In this document: one piece after another, positions 14,892-20,865 of the stretch | Layout: each line of letters starts with the position of its first letter | How positions within the stretch are numbered: position 1 is the stretch's first letter | Assembly: GCA_019233415.1 (NCBI GenBank) | Contig: JAFAMK010000051.1 | Location: 1 to 20,865 of the forward strand | DNA: 20,865 nucleotides | Origin: Vulcanimicrobiota bacterium | GTDB taxonomy: Bacteria > Vulcanimicrobiota > Vulcanimicrobiia > Vulcanimicrobiales > Vulcanimicrobiaceae | Direction: 5' to 3' | Notes under the pieces: model-generated | Databases searched by the model: none | The model's input: only the letters and a program-made list of their open reading frames with translations | What the model was told of the DNA's origin: nothing | Made by a program: the position numbers and the translations under genes

Positions 14892-16157
14892 GTGCGACGG
14901 ACCTGGCGAATCCTCCTCGCCTTCTTCGCCGTGCTCGGACCCGGCTTCGTCACCGCCTCGGCGGGGAACGACGTCGGCGGCATCGCGACGTATTCGGCGG
15001 CCGGCGCGCGCTTCGGCTACGCGACGCTGTGGACGCTGCTCGCGCTGACCGTCTCGCTGATCGTCGTGCAAGAGATGGCGGGCCGCATGGGTGCGGTGAC
15101 CGGCCAGGGCCTGGCGGGCTTGATTCGCGAGAACTTCGGGCTGCGCACGACGTTCCTCGCGATGCTCGCGCTCTTCTTCATCAACACGGGGATCACCGCA
15201 ACCGAGTTCGCCGGGATCGGCGCGGCCTCGGAGATATTCGGCGTCTCGCGCTACATCGCGGTCCCGCTCGCGACCGTCCTCGTCTTCCTGTTCGTCTTGC
15301 GGCTGCCGAACAAGATCGTCGAGCGCGTCTTCGTCGTCCTCTCGCTCGTCTATCTCGCGTACATCTGGTCGGCGTTGCTCGCGCACCCCAACTGGGGCGA
15401 CGTCGCGCGCGGGACGTTCGTCCCCGTGATCGAGAAGGACCCGGCGTTTCTCGTCACCGTGGTCGGCCTGATCGGCACGACGATCTCGCCGTACATGCAG
15501 TTCTTTCTGCAGTCGGCGGTCGTCGACAAGGGCTCACGCGCGCGCGACTTGCCGGCGATCCGGATTGACGTCGCGGTCGGGTCGCTCCTCGCGATCGTCC
15601 TCGCCGGCTTCATGATCATCGCGAACGGCGCGACGATCTACCAGGCCTCGCTCCACACCGGGAAGCCGCTGCTGAACATCGACACGGCGCAGGCGCAGGA
15701 CTTCGCGATCGCGCTGCAGCCGCTGGTCGGGAAGTTCGCCGAAACGCTGTTCGCGTTCGGCATCTTGAACGCGGGCATCTTCACCGCGACCGTGCTGCCG
15801 CTCTCGACCGCGTACATCGTCTGCGAGGCGTTCGGGGTCGAGGCGTCGCTCGACCGGCGCTTCCGCGAGGCGCCCATCTTCTACATCCTCTTCGGCGGCG
15901 CGATCCTACTCGGCGCGGCGCTCGTGCTGCTGGTGCCCAAGGAGTCACTGCTCAAGCTGATCTTCTACGCGCAGGTCGTGCAGGGCGTGCTGCTGCCGTT
16001 CGAGCTGGTGCTGATGCTGATCGTCATCAACCGGCCACGCGTGATGGGGCGCTACGTCAACACGCGGCTCGGGAACGTCGTCGGCTGGGCGACCGCGGTC
16101 GTGATCGGAATCCTCGCCCTCGTCTACGTCTGGCAGTCCCTGACCGCCGGCGGCTAG
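14892..16157 (+). CDS. Nramp (SLC11)-family divalent metal transporter, non-canonical metal site
   Basis: This is a 421-aa polytopic membrane protein of about 11 helices with a GTG start. Family marks are GPGFVTA (16-22), EMAGRMGAVTGQGLA (61-75) and the helix-6 region around TISPYMQFFLQS (197-208). In classical MntH/Nramp the helix-1 motif is DPGN and helix 6 has MPHN. Here they read DVGG (27-30) and SPYM (199-202), so the Asp is kept while the Asn and the metal-selective Met are lost. Such changes mark the Nramp-related magnesium transporter (NRMT) clade described in prokaryotes. With an MgtE_N/CBS protein immediately upstream, Mg2+ import is more likely than Mn2+/Fe2+ uptake. The C-terminus overlaps the convergent membrane-protein gene by 4 bases. 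Substrate is inference and the fold assignment is strong. Confidence 0.87.
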   Translation: MRRTWRILLAFFAVLGPGFVTASAGNDVGGIATYSAAGARFGYATLWTLLALTVSLIVVQEMAGRMGAVTGQGLAGLIRENFGLRTTFLAMLALFFINTGITATEFAGIGAASEIFGVSRYIAVPLATVLVFLFVLRLPNKIVERVFVVLSLVYLAYIWSALLAHPNWGDVARGTFVPVIEKDPAFLVTVVGLIGTTISPYMQFFLQSAVVDKGSRARDLPAIRIDVAVGSLLAIVLAGFMIIANGATIYQASLHTGKPLLNIDTAQAQDFAIALQPLVGKFAETLFAFGILNAGIFTATVLPLSTAYIVCEAFGVEASLDRRFREAPIFYILFGGAILLGAALVLLVPKESLLKLIFYAQVVQGVLLPFELVLMLIVINRPRVMGRYVNTRLGNVVGWATAVVIGILALVYVWQSLTAGG

Positions 16158-16489
16158 GGGCTGGCGTAGCCGTTCTTCACGGCTTCCATCCCGACGAAGT
16201 ACGCGATCAAGATCAGCAGCGACGAGACGACGGCGACGATCAGCGCGTTGCGCTTCTCGTTGCGGCGCGCCATCGCGTTCGCCGCCATGTAGCCGGCCCA
16301 GCCGACGACCGCGAGCGCCGGGTGGTACCACGGCACCTTGAAGCCTTGCAGCATCACGGCGATCCCGAGCGCGATCTGCACCGTGACGACCCAGAGCGCG
16401 ATCCGCCGGCCGGGGACCTGCCACACGGCGAGCACCGCCAGCGCGGCGACGAGGAAGGCGACGTACAGGTGGATGGTCAGAACGCTCAC
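16154..16489 (-). CDS. Four-helix membrane protein of unknown function
   Basis: This 111-aa protein has four predicted transmembrane helices (about residues 6-23, 30-48, 55-74 and 82-102) and a short basic loop (RRNEKR) before the last. One histidine lies near the start of helix 1 (H7) and one at the start of helix 3 (H56, in PWYHPAL), a placement seen in small haem-b membrane proteins but not proof of haem binding. It has a GTG start without a clear ribosome-binding site and is divergent from the regulator gene. The 3' end overlaps the transporter stop by 4 bases in convergent orientation. I do not recognise a family. Confidence 0.6.
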   Translation of the reverse strand: MSVLTIHLYVAFLVAALAVLAVWQVPGRRIALWVVTVQIALGIAVMLQGFKVPWYHPALAVVGWAGYMAANAMARRNEKRNALIVAVVSSLLILIAYFVGMEAVKNGYASP

Positions 16490-16513
16490 GCGGGGCGCTT
16501 CGCCGGCCGACGG

Positions 16514-17827
16514 ATGTCGTCATTCGGCGTGGCGCGACTGTCCAAATGGCGACAGGAAGGCCACCGCGGCGCCGTAAGTTCTTGCAGACCGTTGCAGGAA
16601 GAACACGCCGTTCCCGCCCGGCCGCTGCGCCGTGACCGCTCCGAGGCGCTGCTCAGCTTCGCCGAAGCGTTGGCGCGCGTCGTCGCGAGCGGCGGCGGCG
16701 CGCAGGCCCTGGCCGGCCACCTCGCCAGTGCACTGGATGCCGCGATCCTGGTCGAGGATGCGCAGTGGCGCCACCTCGCGGTCGCCGGGACCGGCGCGCG
16801 CACGATCCCGCCGTCGGTGCGCGACCTGCTCCCGAAGGACGCCGACGGCGAAGAGAGCGTCCCGCTCGCGCTGCCGGCCGAAGCCCACGCGCGCGCGTTT
16901 CCGATCCGCGCCGGCGAGGCGCGGCTGGGCTGGCTCTCGGTCTTCCCCGGCGGCACCCGCATCCAGGAGGAGCGTGCCGGCCTCGTTCGGCTGACCGCCT
17001 CGCAGATCGCCGTCGAGCTCTCGCGCGACGCCGGGGGCGGGCGCGGCCGGCGGCGCGGCTTCTGGGACCGGCTCCTCGCGCGCGCTTACGAGGACCCGCT
17101 CGAAGCGCGCGAGGACGCACAGGCGCGCGGCATCACGCTCGCGCTGGGCTACGTCGCGGTCGCCGTCGAGGGCGAGGGGCTCGACGAGACCGTCGCCGCG
17201 CAGCGCAACGCCGAGATCCGGCGCGTCTGCCTCGACACGCTCGGCACGCGCACCGGCGAGGTCGTCGTCGTCGAGCGTGGCCCAGGCTTCTTCTTCCTCG
17301 TCCCCGCGCCGCTCGAGGTCGACGCGGCGAACGCGCGCACCGCGGCGACGATGATCCCGCGCGGGATGGGGCGCGCCGGGCTCGACGTGAAGGTCGTCGG
17401 CGGCGTCGGACGCCACGCCGAGATGATCGGGGTCGCGCAGAGCGTCGACGAGGCGCGCGAGGCGATGATCATCGCGCGCCGGATGTTCGGCGGCGGCCGC
17501 GTGATGCCGTACGACGACTTGGGCGTCTACCCGCTGCTGCATCGCACCGGCGCGACGCGCGAGGACTGGCGCGCGTTCGCGACGCGGGTGCTCGACCCGC
17601 TGCGCGCGTACGACGAGAAGCACCAGACCGAACTCGTTCGCACGCTGAAGCTCTTCTTCGACGTGGGACAAAACATCAAGGAGGCCGCCGCGCGGCTCAA
17701 CGTGCACCGACACACCGTCTTCTACCGCCTGCGCCAGATCGGCGAGATCGGGCGGCTCGACCTCGACTCGCCGCACGACCAGCTCACCGTGCGCGCCGCG
17801 CTCGCCGTCGACGCGCTGGACGGATAG
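16514..17827 (+). CDS. PucR-family transcriptional regulator
   Basis: This is a 437-aa protein. An N-terminal sensory region (about 40-165) resembles the GAF/purine-catabolism-type input domain of the family. A central GGDEF-like domain (about 215-345) without catalytic residues is typical of CdaR/PucR regulators. The C-terminal helix-turn-helix (about 385-412) contains the signature NIKEAAARLNVHRHTVFYRL. Such regulators control catabolic genes in response to small metabolites. The glutamine-synthetase-like gene starts one base after this stop, so both are co-transcribed and the regulator may govern that pathway. The start is uncertain: the ATG at 16514 has no Shine-Dalgarno site, and in-frame GTG 16529 or TTG 16592 are alternatives. 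A near-palindrome at 16579-16600 would become an operator if a later start were used. Confidence 0.85.
   Translation: MSSFGVARLSKWRQEGHRGAVSSCRPLQEEHAVPARPLRRDRSEALLSFAEALARVVASGGGAQALAGHLASALDAAILVEDAQWRHLAVAGTGARTIPPSVRDLLPKDADGEESVPLALPAEAHARAFPIRAGEARLGWLSVFPGGTRIQEERAGLVRLTASQIAVELSRDAGGGRGRRRGFWDRLLARAYEDPLEAREDAQARGITLALGYVAVAVEGEGLDETVAAQRNAEIRRVCLDTLGTRTGEVVVVERGPGFFFLVPAPLEVDAANARTAATMIPRGMGRAGLDVKVVGGVGRHAEMIGVAQSVDEAREAMIIARRMFGGGRVMPYDDLGVYPLLHRTGATREDWRAFATRVLDPLRAYDEKHQTELVRTLKLFFDVGQNIKEAAARLNVHRHTVFYRLRQIGEIGRLDLDSPHDQLTVRAALAVDALDG
16579..16600. repeat. Imperfect inverted repeat near the regulator start
   Basis: TTCTTGCA (16579-16586) and TGCAGGAA (16593-16600) form an inverted repeat matching at 7 of 8 positions around a 6-base spacer. 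The inner TTGCAG also occurs as a direct repeat. It lies inside the annotated 5' coding part of the PucR-type gene. It could be an autoregulatory operator if translation starts further downstream, or chance. Confidence 0.2.
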
Positions 17828-17828
17828 C

Positions 17829-19145
17829 GTGGCGCTCACGACGGTGAAGGACGCCGCGCACGCGCGGCGCAACGCGCTGGCGGTCGCGAAGGAGCGCGGC
17901 GTGCGCTGGGTGCGGCTCGCATTCGTCGACGTGCTCGGGATTCAGAAGAGCGTCTCGATCCCGGTCGGCGAACTCGACGCGGCGTTCGAAGGCAAAGTCA
18001 CCTTCGACGGCGGGTCGATCGACGGGTTCGTGCGCGGCGAAGAAGTCGACATGGTCCTGCGCCCGGACCCGGCGACGTTCACGGTGCTGCCGTGGGTCGA
18101 AGAGGGTCAGGTCGAAGCGCGCATCCTGTGCGACATTGCGATGCCCGACGGAACGCCGTTCGAAGGCTGCGCGCGCACGACGCTCAAGCGCGTGCTCGAA
18201 GACGCCGGCGACGTGCTGCAGTCGGTGCAGGCCGCGCTCGAGGTCGAGTACTACCTGTTCGAACTGGCCGAGGACGGCTCGCCGACGACGCGCACGAACG
18301 ACGCCGGCTCGTACTTCGACTTCTCCGCCAACGACCGCGGGCAAGAGGCGCGGCTCGACACGAGCGTCGCGCTCGAAGCGATGGGGATTCCCATTTCGAG
18401 CGCGCATCACGAACACGGCGCGGGGCAGCACGAGCTGGACCTCGCCGCCGCCGGTGTGCTCACGATGGCGGACCGGTTGCTCACCGTGCGCGGCGTCGTG
18501 CGGCGCATCGCGCAGCGGCGCGGCTTGCACGCAACGTTCATGCCGAAGCCGCTCGAAGAGTCGGCGGGAAGCGGGCTGCACGTCTACTTCGCGCTCGGCG
18601 ACGTCGACGAGGCGGTGCGGCTGCACGCCATCGCCGGCCTGCTCGACCACGCGCCGGGCTTCACCGCGGTCTGCAACCCGACGGTGAACTCGTACAAACG
18701 GCTCGTCGCCGCCTGGGACGCGCCGGTCTTCACCGTCTGGTCGCAGCGCAGCGCGAACGCGCTGGTGCGCGTGCCGCCCGCGTTCGGCACGACGCCGCCG
18801 CTGATCGAAGTCCGCAGCCCCGACGCGGCCTGCAACCCGTACCTCGCAATGGCGGCGCTCGTCGAAGCGCTGGCCGACGGGATTCGCGCGCGCAACCTCC
18901 CCGGCGATCCGTTCACCGGCTCGACGTACGAACTCGGCGACCGCTTCCGCACGGAACACGGGATTCGGCAGCTGCCGAAGTCGCTGCGCCAGGCGATTGC
19001 CGCGCTCGACGAAGACCTCGTAATCCGGGGCGCGCTCGGCGACCACATCTACCACGCCTTCCGCGACGCGAAGCTCGCCGAGTACGAGCGCTACCGCCGC
19101 GCCGTCCACCCGTGGGAGCGCGAAGCCTACCTGCGCACGTTCTAA
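17829..19145 (+). CDS. Glutamine synthetase-like ATP-dependent gamma-glutamyl ligase (type I fold)
   Basis: This is a 438-aa protein of GSI-alpha length without the adenylylation-loop insert. Family motifs are FDGGSIDGF (59-67), E-x-E at 138/140, HHEHGAGQHEL (193-203), GSGLH (247-251), NPTVNSYKRL (283-292) and IEVRSPD (326-332). Metal- and glutamate-binding residues are kept, but positions aligning with Salmonella GS N264, E327 and R339 appear to be Ala246, Asp297 and Ala309. The DPR after the PF turn reads CAR (114-116). Such changes in the ammonium/phosphoryl pocket are expected for GS-like enzymes that glutamylate amines, such as PuuA or GlnA3/GlnA4 types. The start is a GTG one base after the PucR-type regulator stop, so the pair forms an operon. 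The exact substrate is unknown, and assimilatory GS cannot be fully excluded. Confidence 0.85.
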   Translation: MALTTVKDAAHARRNALAVAKERGVRWVRLAFVDVLGIQKSVSIPVGELDAAFEGKVTFDGGSIDGFVRGEEVDMVLRPDPATFTVLPWVEEGQVEARILCDIAMPDGTPFEGCARTTLKRVLEDAGDVLQSVQAALEVEYYLFELAEDGSPTTRTNDAGSYFDFSANDRGQEARLDTSVALEAMGIPISSAHHEHGAGQHELDLAAAGVLTMADRLLTVRGVVRRIAQRRGLHATFMPKPLEESAGSGLHVYFALGDVDEAVRLHAIAGLLDHAPGFTAVCNPTVNSYKRLVAAWDAPVFTVWSQRSANALVRVPPAFGTTPPLIEVRSPDAACNPYLAMAALVEALADGIRARNLPGDPFTGSTYELGDRFRTEHGIRQLPKSLRQAIAALDEDLVIRGALGDHIYHAFRDAKLAEYERYRRAVHPWEREAYLRTF

Positions 19146-19149
19146 GCCG

Positions 19150-19374
19150 TCAGTCGTCGACGCGCTCGAAGCGGTAGTTCGGCTTCACCATGAAGTTGAC
19201 GAACCGGCCCTTCGAGTCGGCGCGCTGAAACGCGTTCCAGACCGCCACGGGCACGTCGAAGTACCGGTAGACTCCGCCGTTGACGAACTCGATCTCGAGC
19301 ATGCGGTCGCCCGGCTCGAAGCCGGCCGAGACGACGCTTTCACTGTCCACCCGCTGCCGCCGCATCCACCTCAT
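19150..19374 (-). CDS. KTSC-domain small protein
   Basis: This 74-aa protein is almost entirely one KTSC-type domain: SESVVSAGFEPGDRMLEIEF, then GGVYRYFDVP, then a helix with AFQRADSKGRFVN and a final strand region. KTSC domains occur alone or fused to lysyl-tRNA synthetase and other proteins, and their function is not established. The ATG at 19374 overlaps the TGA of the upstream barrel gene (ATGA), so translation is probably coupled. A second ATG at 19365 would remove three residues. It converges on the GS-like gene with only 4 bases between the stops. Confidence 0.8.
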   Translation of the reverse strand: MRWMRRQRVDSESVVSAGFEPGDRMLEIEFVNGGVYRYFDVPVAVWNAFQRADSKGRFVNFMVKPNYRFERVDD

Positions 19375-20865
19375 TTTCGGTTTGTGCGCACCGAGTACTG
19401 CACGGTGAAAACGCGCGGCGTCAGCGGATTCGCCGACTGCGCGATCGCGCCCCCGCCGGCAAGCGGCAGCCGGTACGCGTAGCGCGTCGAAAAGAAGATG
19501 CCGGCATCGGTGTTCAGCGCGTTCGAGACGAACGCGGTGAGCGTCCCGCGCGCGAGCGTCCGCGCGACGCCGGCGTTCAGCTGCGTGTACGCGCCGAGGC
19601 GGCGATTGTTGTTCGCGCCGGCGTACTGCGCGTTGACGATCCATTCGAGCCCGGCGTGCGGCTGCAGGGTGTCGAGCGTCAGCACCGCGGTGTGCAGTGG
19701 GCGGCCCGGCAGCTGCCAGCCCGGCACGATGAAGCTGTATGGGCCGAGGAGACGCGCGTCGGCGCTCAGCAGCGTCGCGGCGGTCGTCGAGTAGCTGGGG
19801 AACAGCGTCACGTTGCGGCCGAGCAGAACGCGGCCGCTCACCGAGAAGCCTTCGTAGCGCCGCGAGGTTCCGGCGAGTCCCTCGACGATGTAGATCGAAT
19901 TCGGGTTGAACGGCACGCCGGCGCACGACGTCGGGCGGTTCCACGCCGCCTCGATCGCGTCGAGAAATCCCGGCGGAATGTAGCCGGCCGGCTCGCTCCC
20001 GATCGGCACGGCGCCGTAGAACGTCTGGCCGATCTGCAGGGTGCGGTACACCGTCGTCGTCAGCTGACCGCCGCTCCAGTTGTGCGTCCACGTCGCGTTG
20101 TACGACGTCGACGACTGCTTCGACGTGTTCGTGTCCCCCGGGCCGCCGAGCCGCGTGAGGCCGTCGCAGGTGTACGTGGCGCGCGACGGTTCGGCGAACG
20201 TGTCCTCGCGCGTACCGATCGGCTGCGCGCTGCCGAACTGCGCGCTGACGTCGAACGTTTCGGACGTGCTCGGCTTCCAGTTGCCGCCGACGGTTTCGAG
20301 CAGCGACGCGCGCGCACCGGTCGCCGCGGCGGTCGAGAGGCCGGCGCGCACGGCGAGCTTGGTGCTGATCTTGTACGTGTCGGTCAGGTTGAGGTCGCTC
20401 GAAGACTCGGGATCGAACGTCGGCCGCGAATACGTCAGGTCGAGCGGCGTGTACATGTCGCGCGAGGCGCTGGTGTCGAACCCGAGCGCGAGCGTGTGCC
20501 GCCGAACCGTCACGTTGAGCGATGCGGACGCCGAGCGCGAGTCGTAGTCGTAGGTGTCCCCCGACGGCATCGGAACGCCGAGCACGACGTCGGAGAGCTG
20601 GTCCGACGTGTACCGGCCGCCGTACGCGCCGGCGTTCACGGTCAGCGCGACGTTTCCGAGCTGCGCCTGCACGCCGACGTTGCCGAGCCGGAAGCGGTCG
20701 TAGTCCGAGTCCCCCGGCCCGAACCCGCACGGCACGTTCTGCACGTCGACCGGGCACGCGGCGCGTGCGCCGCCGCGGTTCGAGAGGATCGCGCCCGCGC
20801 TCAGCGTTACCTTGTCGTTCAGCGCGTAGCGCAGCCGCAGCAGCTGCCCCGTAAAGCGTGAGCCG
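19371..20865 (-). CDS. TonB-dependent receptor-like outer-membrane barrel (5'-truncated by window edge)
   Basis: The open frame runs from the stop at 19371 to the window edge (about 498 codons), so the signal peptide, any plug domain and the first strands are missing. What remains is a succession of amphipathic beta strands with aromatic girdles and long Gly/Ser/Asp-rich loops, for example in SASLNVTVRRHTLALGFD, YNATWTHNWSGGQLTTTVYR and FSVSGRVLLGRNVTLFPSYS. The last strand reads RVFTVQYSVRTNRK. This is the C-terminal barrel style of TonB-dependent receptors and related carboxypeptidase-regulatory-domain receptors. The internal GTG at 20744 is not a credible start because the frame continues upstream with barrel-like strands. 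The ligand cannot be inferred. It is coupled to the KTSC gene by a 4-base overlap. Confidence 0.75.
   Translation of the reverse strand, partial: GSRFTGQLLRLRYALNDKVTLSAGAILSNRGGARAACPVDVQNVPCGFGPGDSDYDRFRLGNVGVQAQLGNVALTVNAGAYGGRYTSDQLSDVVLGVPMPSGDTYDYDSRSASASLNVTVRRHTLALGFDTSASRDMYTPLDLTYSRPTFDPESSSDLNLTDTYKISTKLAVRAGLSTAAATGARASLLETVGGNWKPSTSETFDVSAQFGSAQPIGTREDTFAEPSRATYTCDGLTRLGGPGDTNTSKQSSTSYNATWTHNWSGGQLTTTVYRTLQIGQTFYGAVPIGSEPAGYIPPGFLDAIEAAWNRPTSCAGVPFNPNSIYIVEGLAGTSRRYEGFSVSGRVLLGRNVTLFPSYSTTAATLLSADARLLGPYSFIVPGWQLPGRPLHTAVLTLDTLQPHAGLEWIVNAQYAGANNNRRLGAYTQLNAGVARTLARGTLTAFVSNALNTDAGIFFSTRYAYRLPLAGGGAIAQSANPLTPRVFTVQYSVRTNRK

Overview
The window is a high-GC, gene-dense bacterial chromosome segment. 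It encodes outer-membrane beta-barrels, a periplasmic chaperone-like protein and a flagellin, so the host is a flagellated diderm. The GC-rich coding style, frequent GTG/TTG starts, weak Shine-Dalgarno sites and gene mix would fit an environmental lineage such as Eremiobacterota/Vulcanimicrobiota (WPS-2). That taxonomic guess is inference from style only. No tRNA, rRNA, CRISPR array or insertion sequence was seen, and no gene-free stretch exceeds 300 bases.

Left edge (1-978): a truncated inositol-monophosphatase-family gene on the minus strand faces away from a small DUF4149-like membrane protein on the plus strand. A perfect 9-bp hairpin at 984-1006 separates the latter from the convergent operon that follows.

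Main block (991-11575, minus strand, read right to left): six consecutive genes for exported proteins. In transcription order they are: a 1005-aa outer-membrane barrel with a tail of Ig-like and carboxypeptidase-regulatory-like domains (usher-like); a 256-aa pilin-like subunit; a PapD-like periplasmic chaperone; a 1452-aa giant surface protein; and two smaller secreted subunits. The two clearest subunits share an N-terminal strand motif (GSA-x-L-x-Y-x-V) at identical residue positions and an internal [ND]D-x-[AS]G motif. The internal motif recurs in the last ~165 residues of the giant protein. All four secreted proteins end in an alternating hydrophobic strand. I read this as a divergent chaperone-usher-like fibre system with a very large tip adhesin. 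It is the most interesting item in the window.

Divergent from it is a flagellin gene (11747-13000) with a sigma-28-like promoter and two CsrA-like motifs in its leader. After a short lipoprotein on the minus strand comes a metal-transport pair (13578-16157): a soluble PRC-barrel/MgtE_N/CBS protein, followed by an Nramp-family transporter whose metal-site motifs are non-canonical. Together they look like a Mg2+ sensor and transporter unit.

A four-helix membrane protein of unknown role (minus) is followed by a PucR-type regulator and a glutamine-synthetase-like ligase one base apart (16514-19145). Several catalytic positions of the ligase are altered, which suggests an amine-ligating enzyme rather than assimilatory GS. 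The right edge holds a KTSC-domain protein translationally coupled (ATGA) to the C-terminal part of a TonB-dependent-receptor-like barrel that runs off the window.
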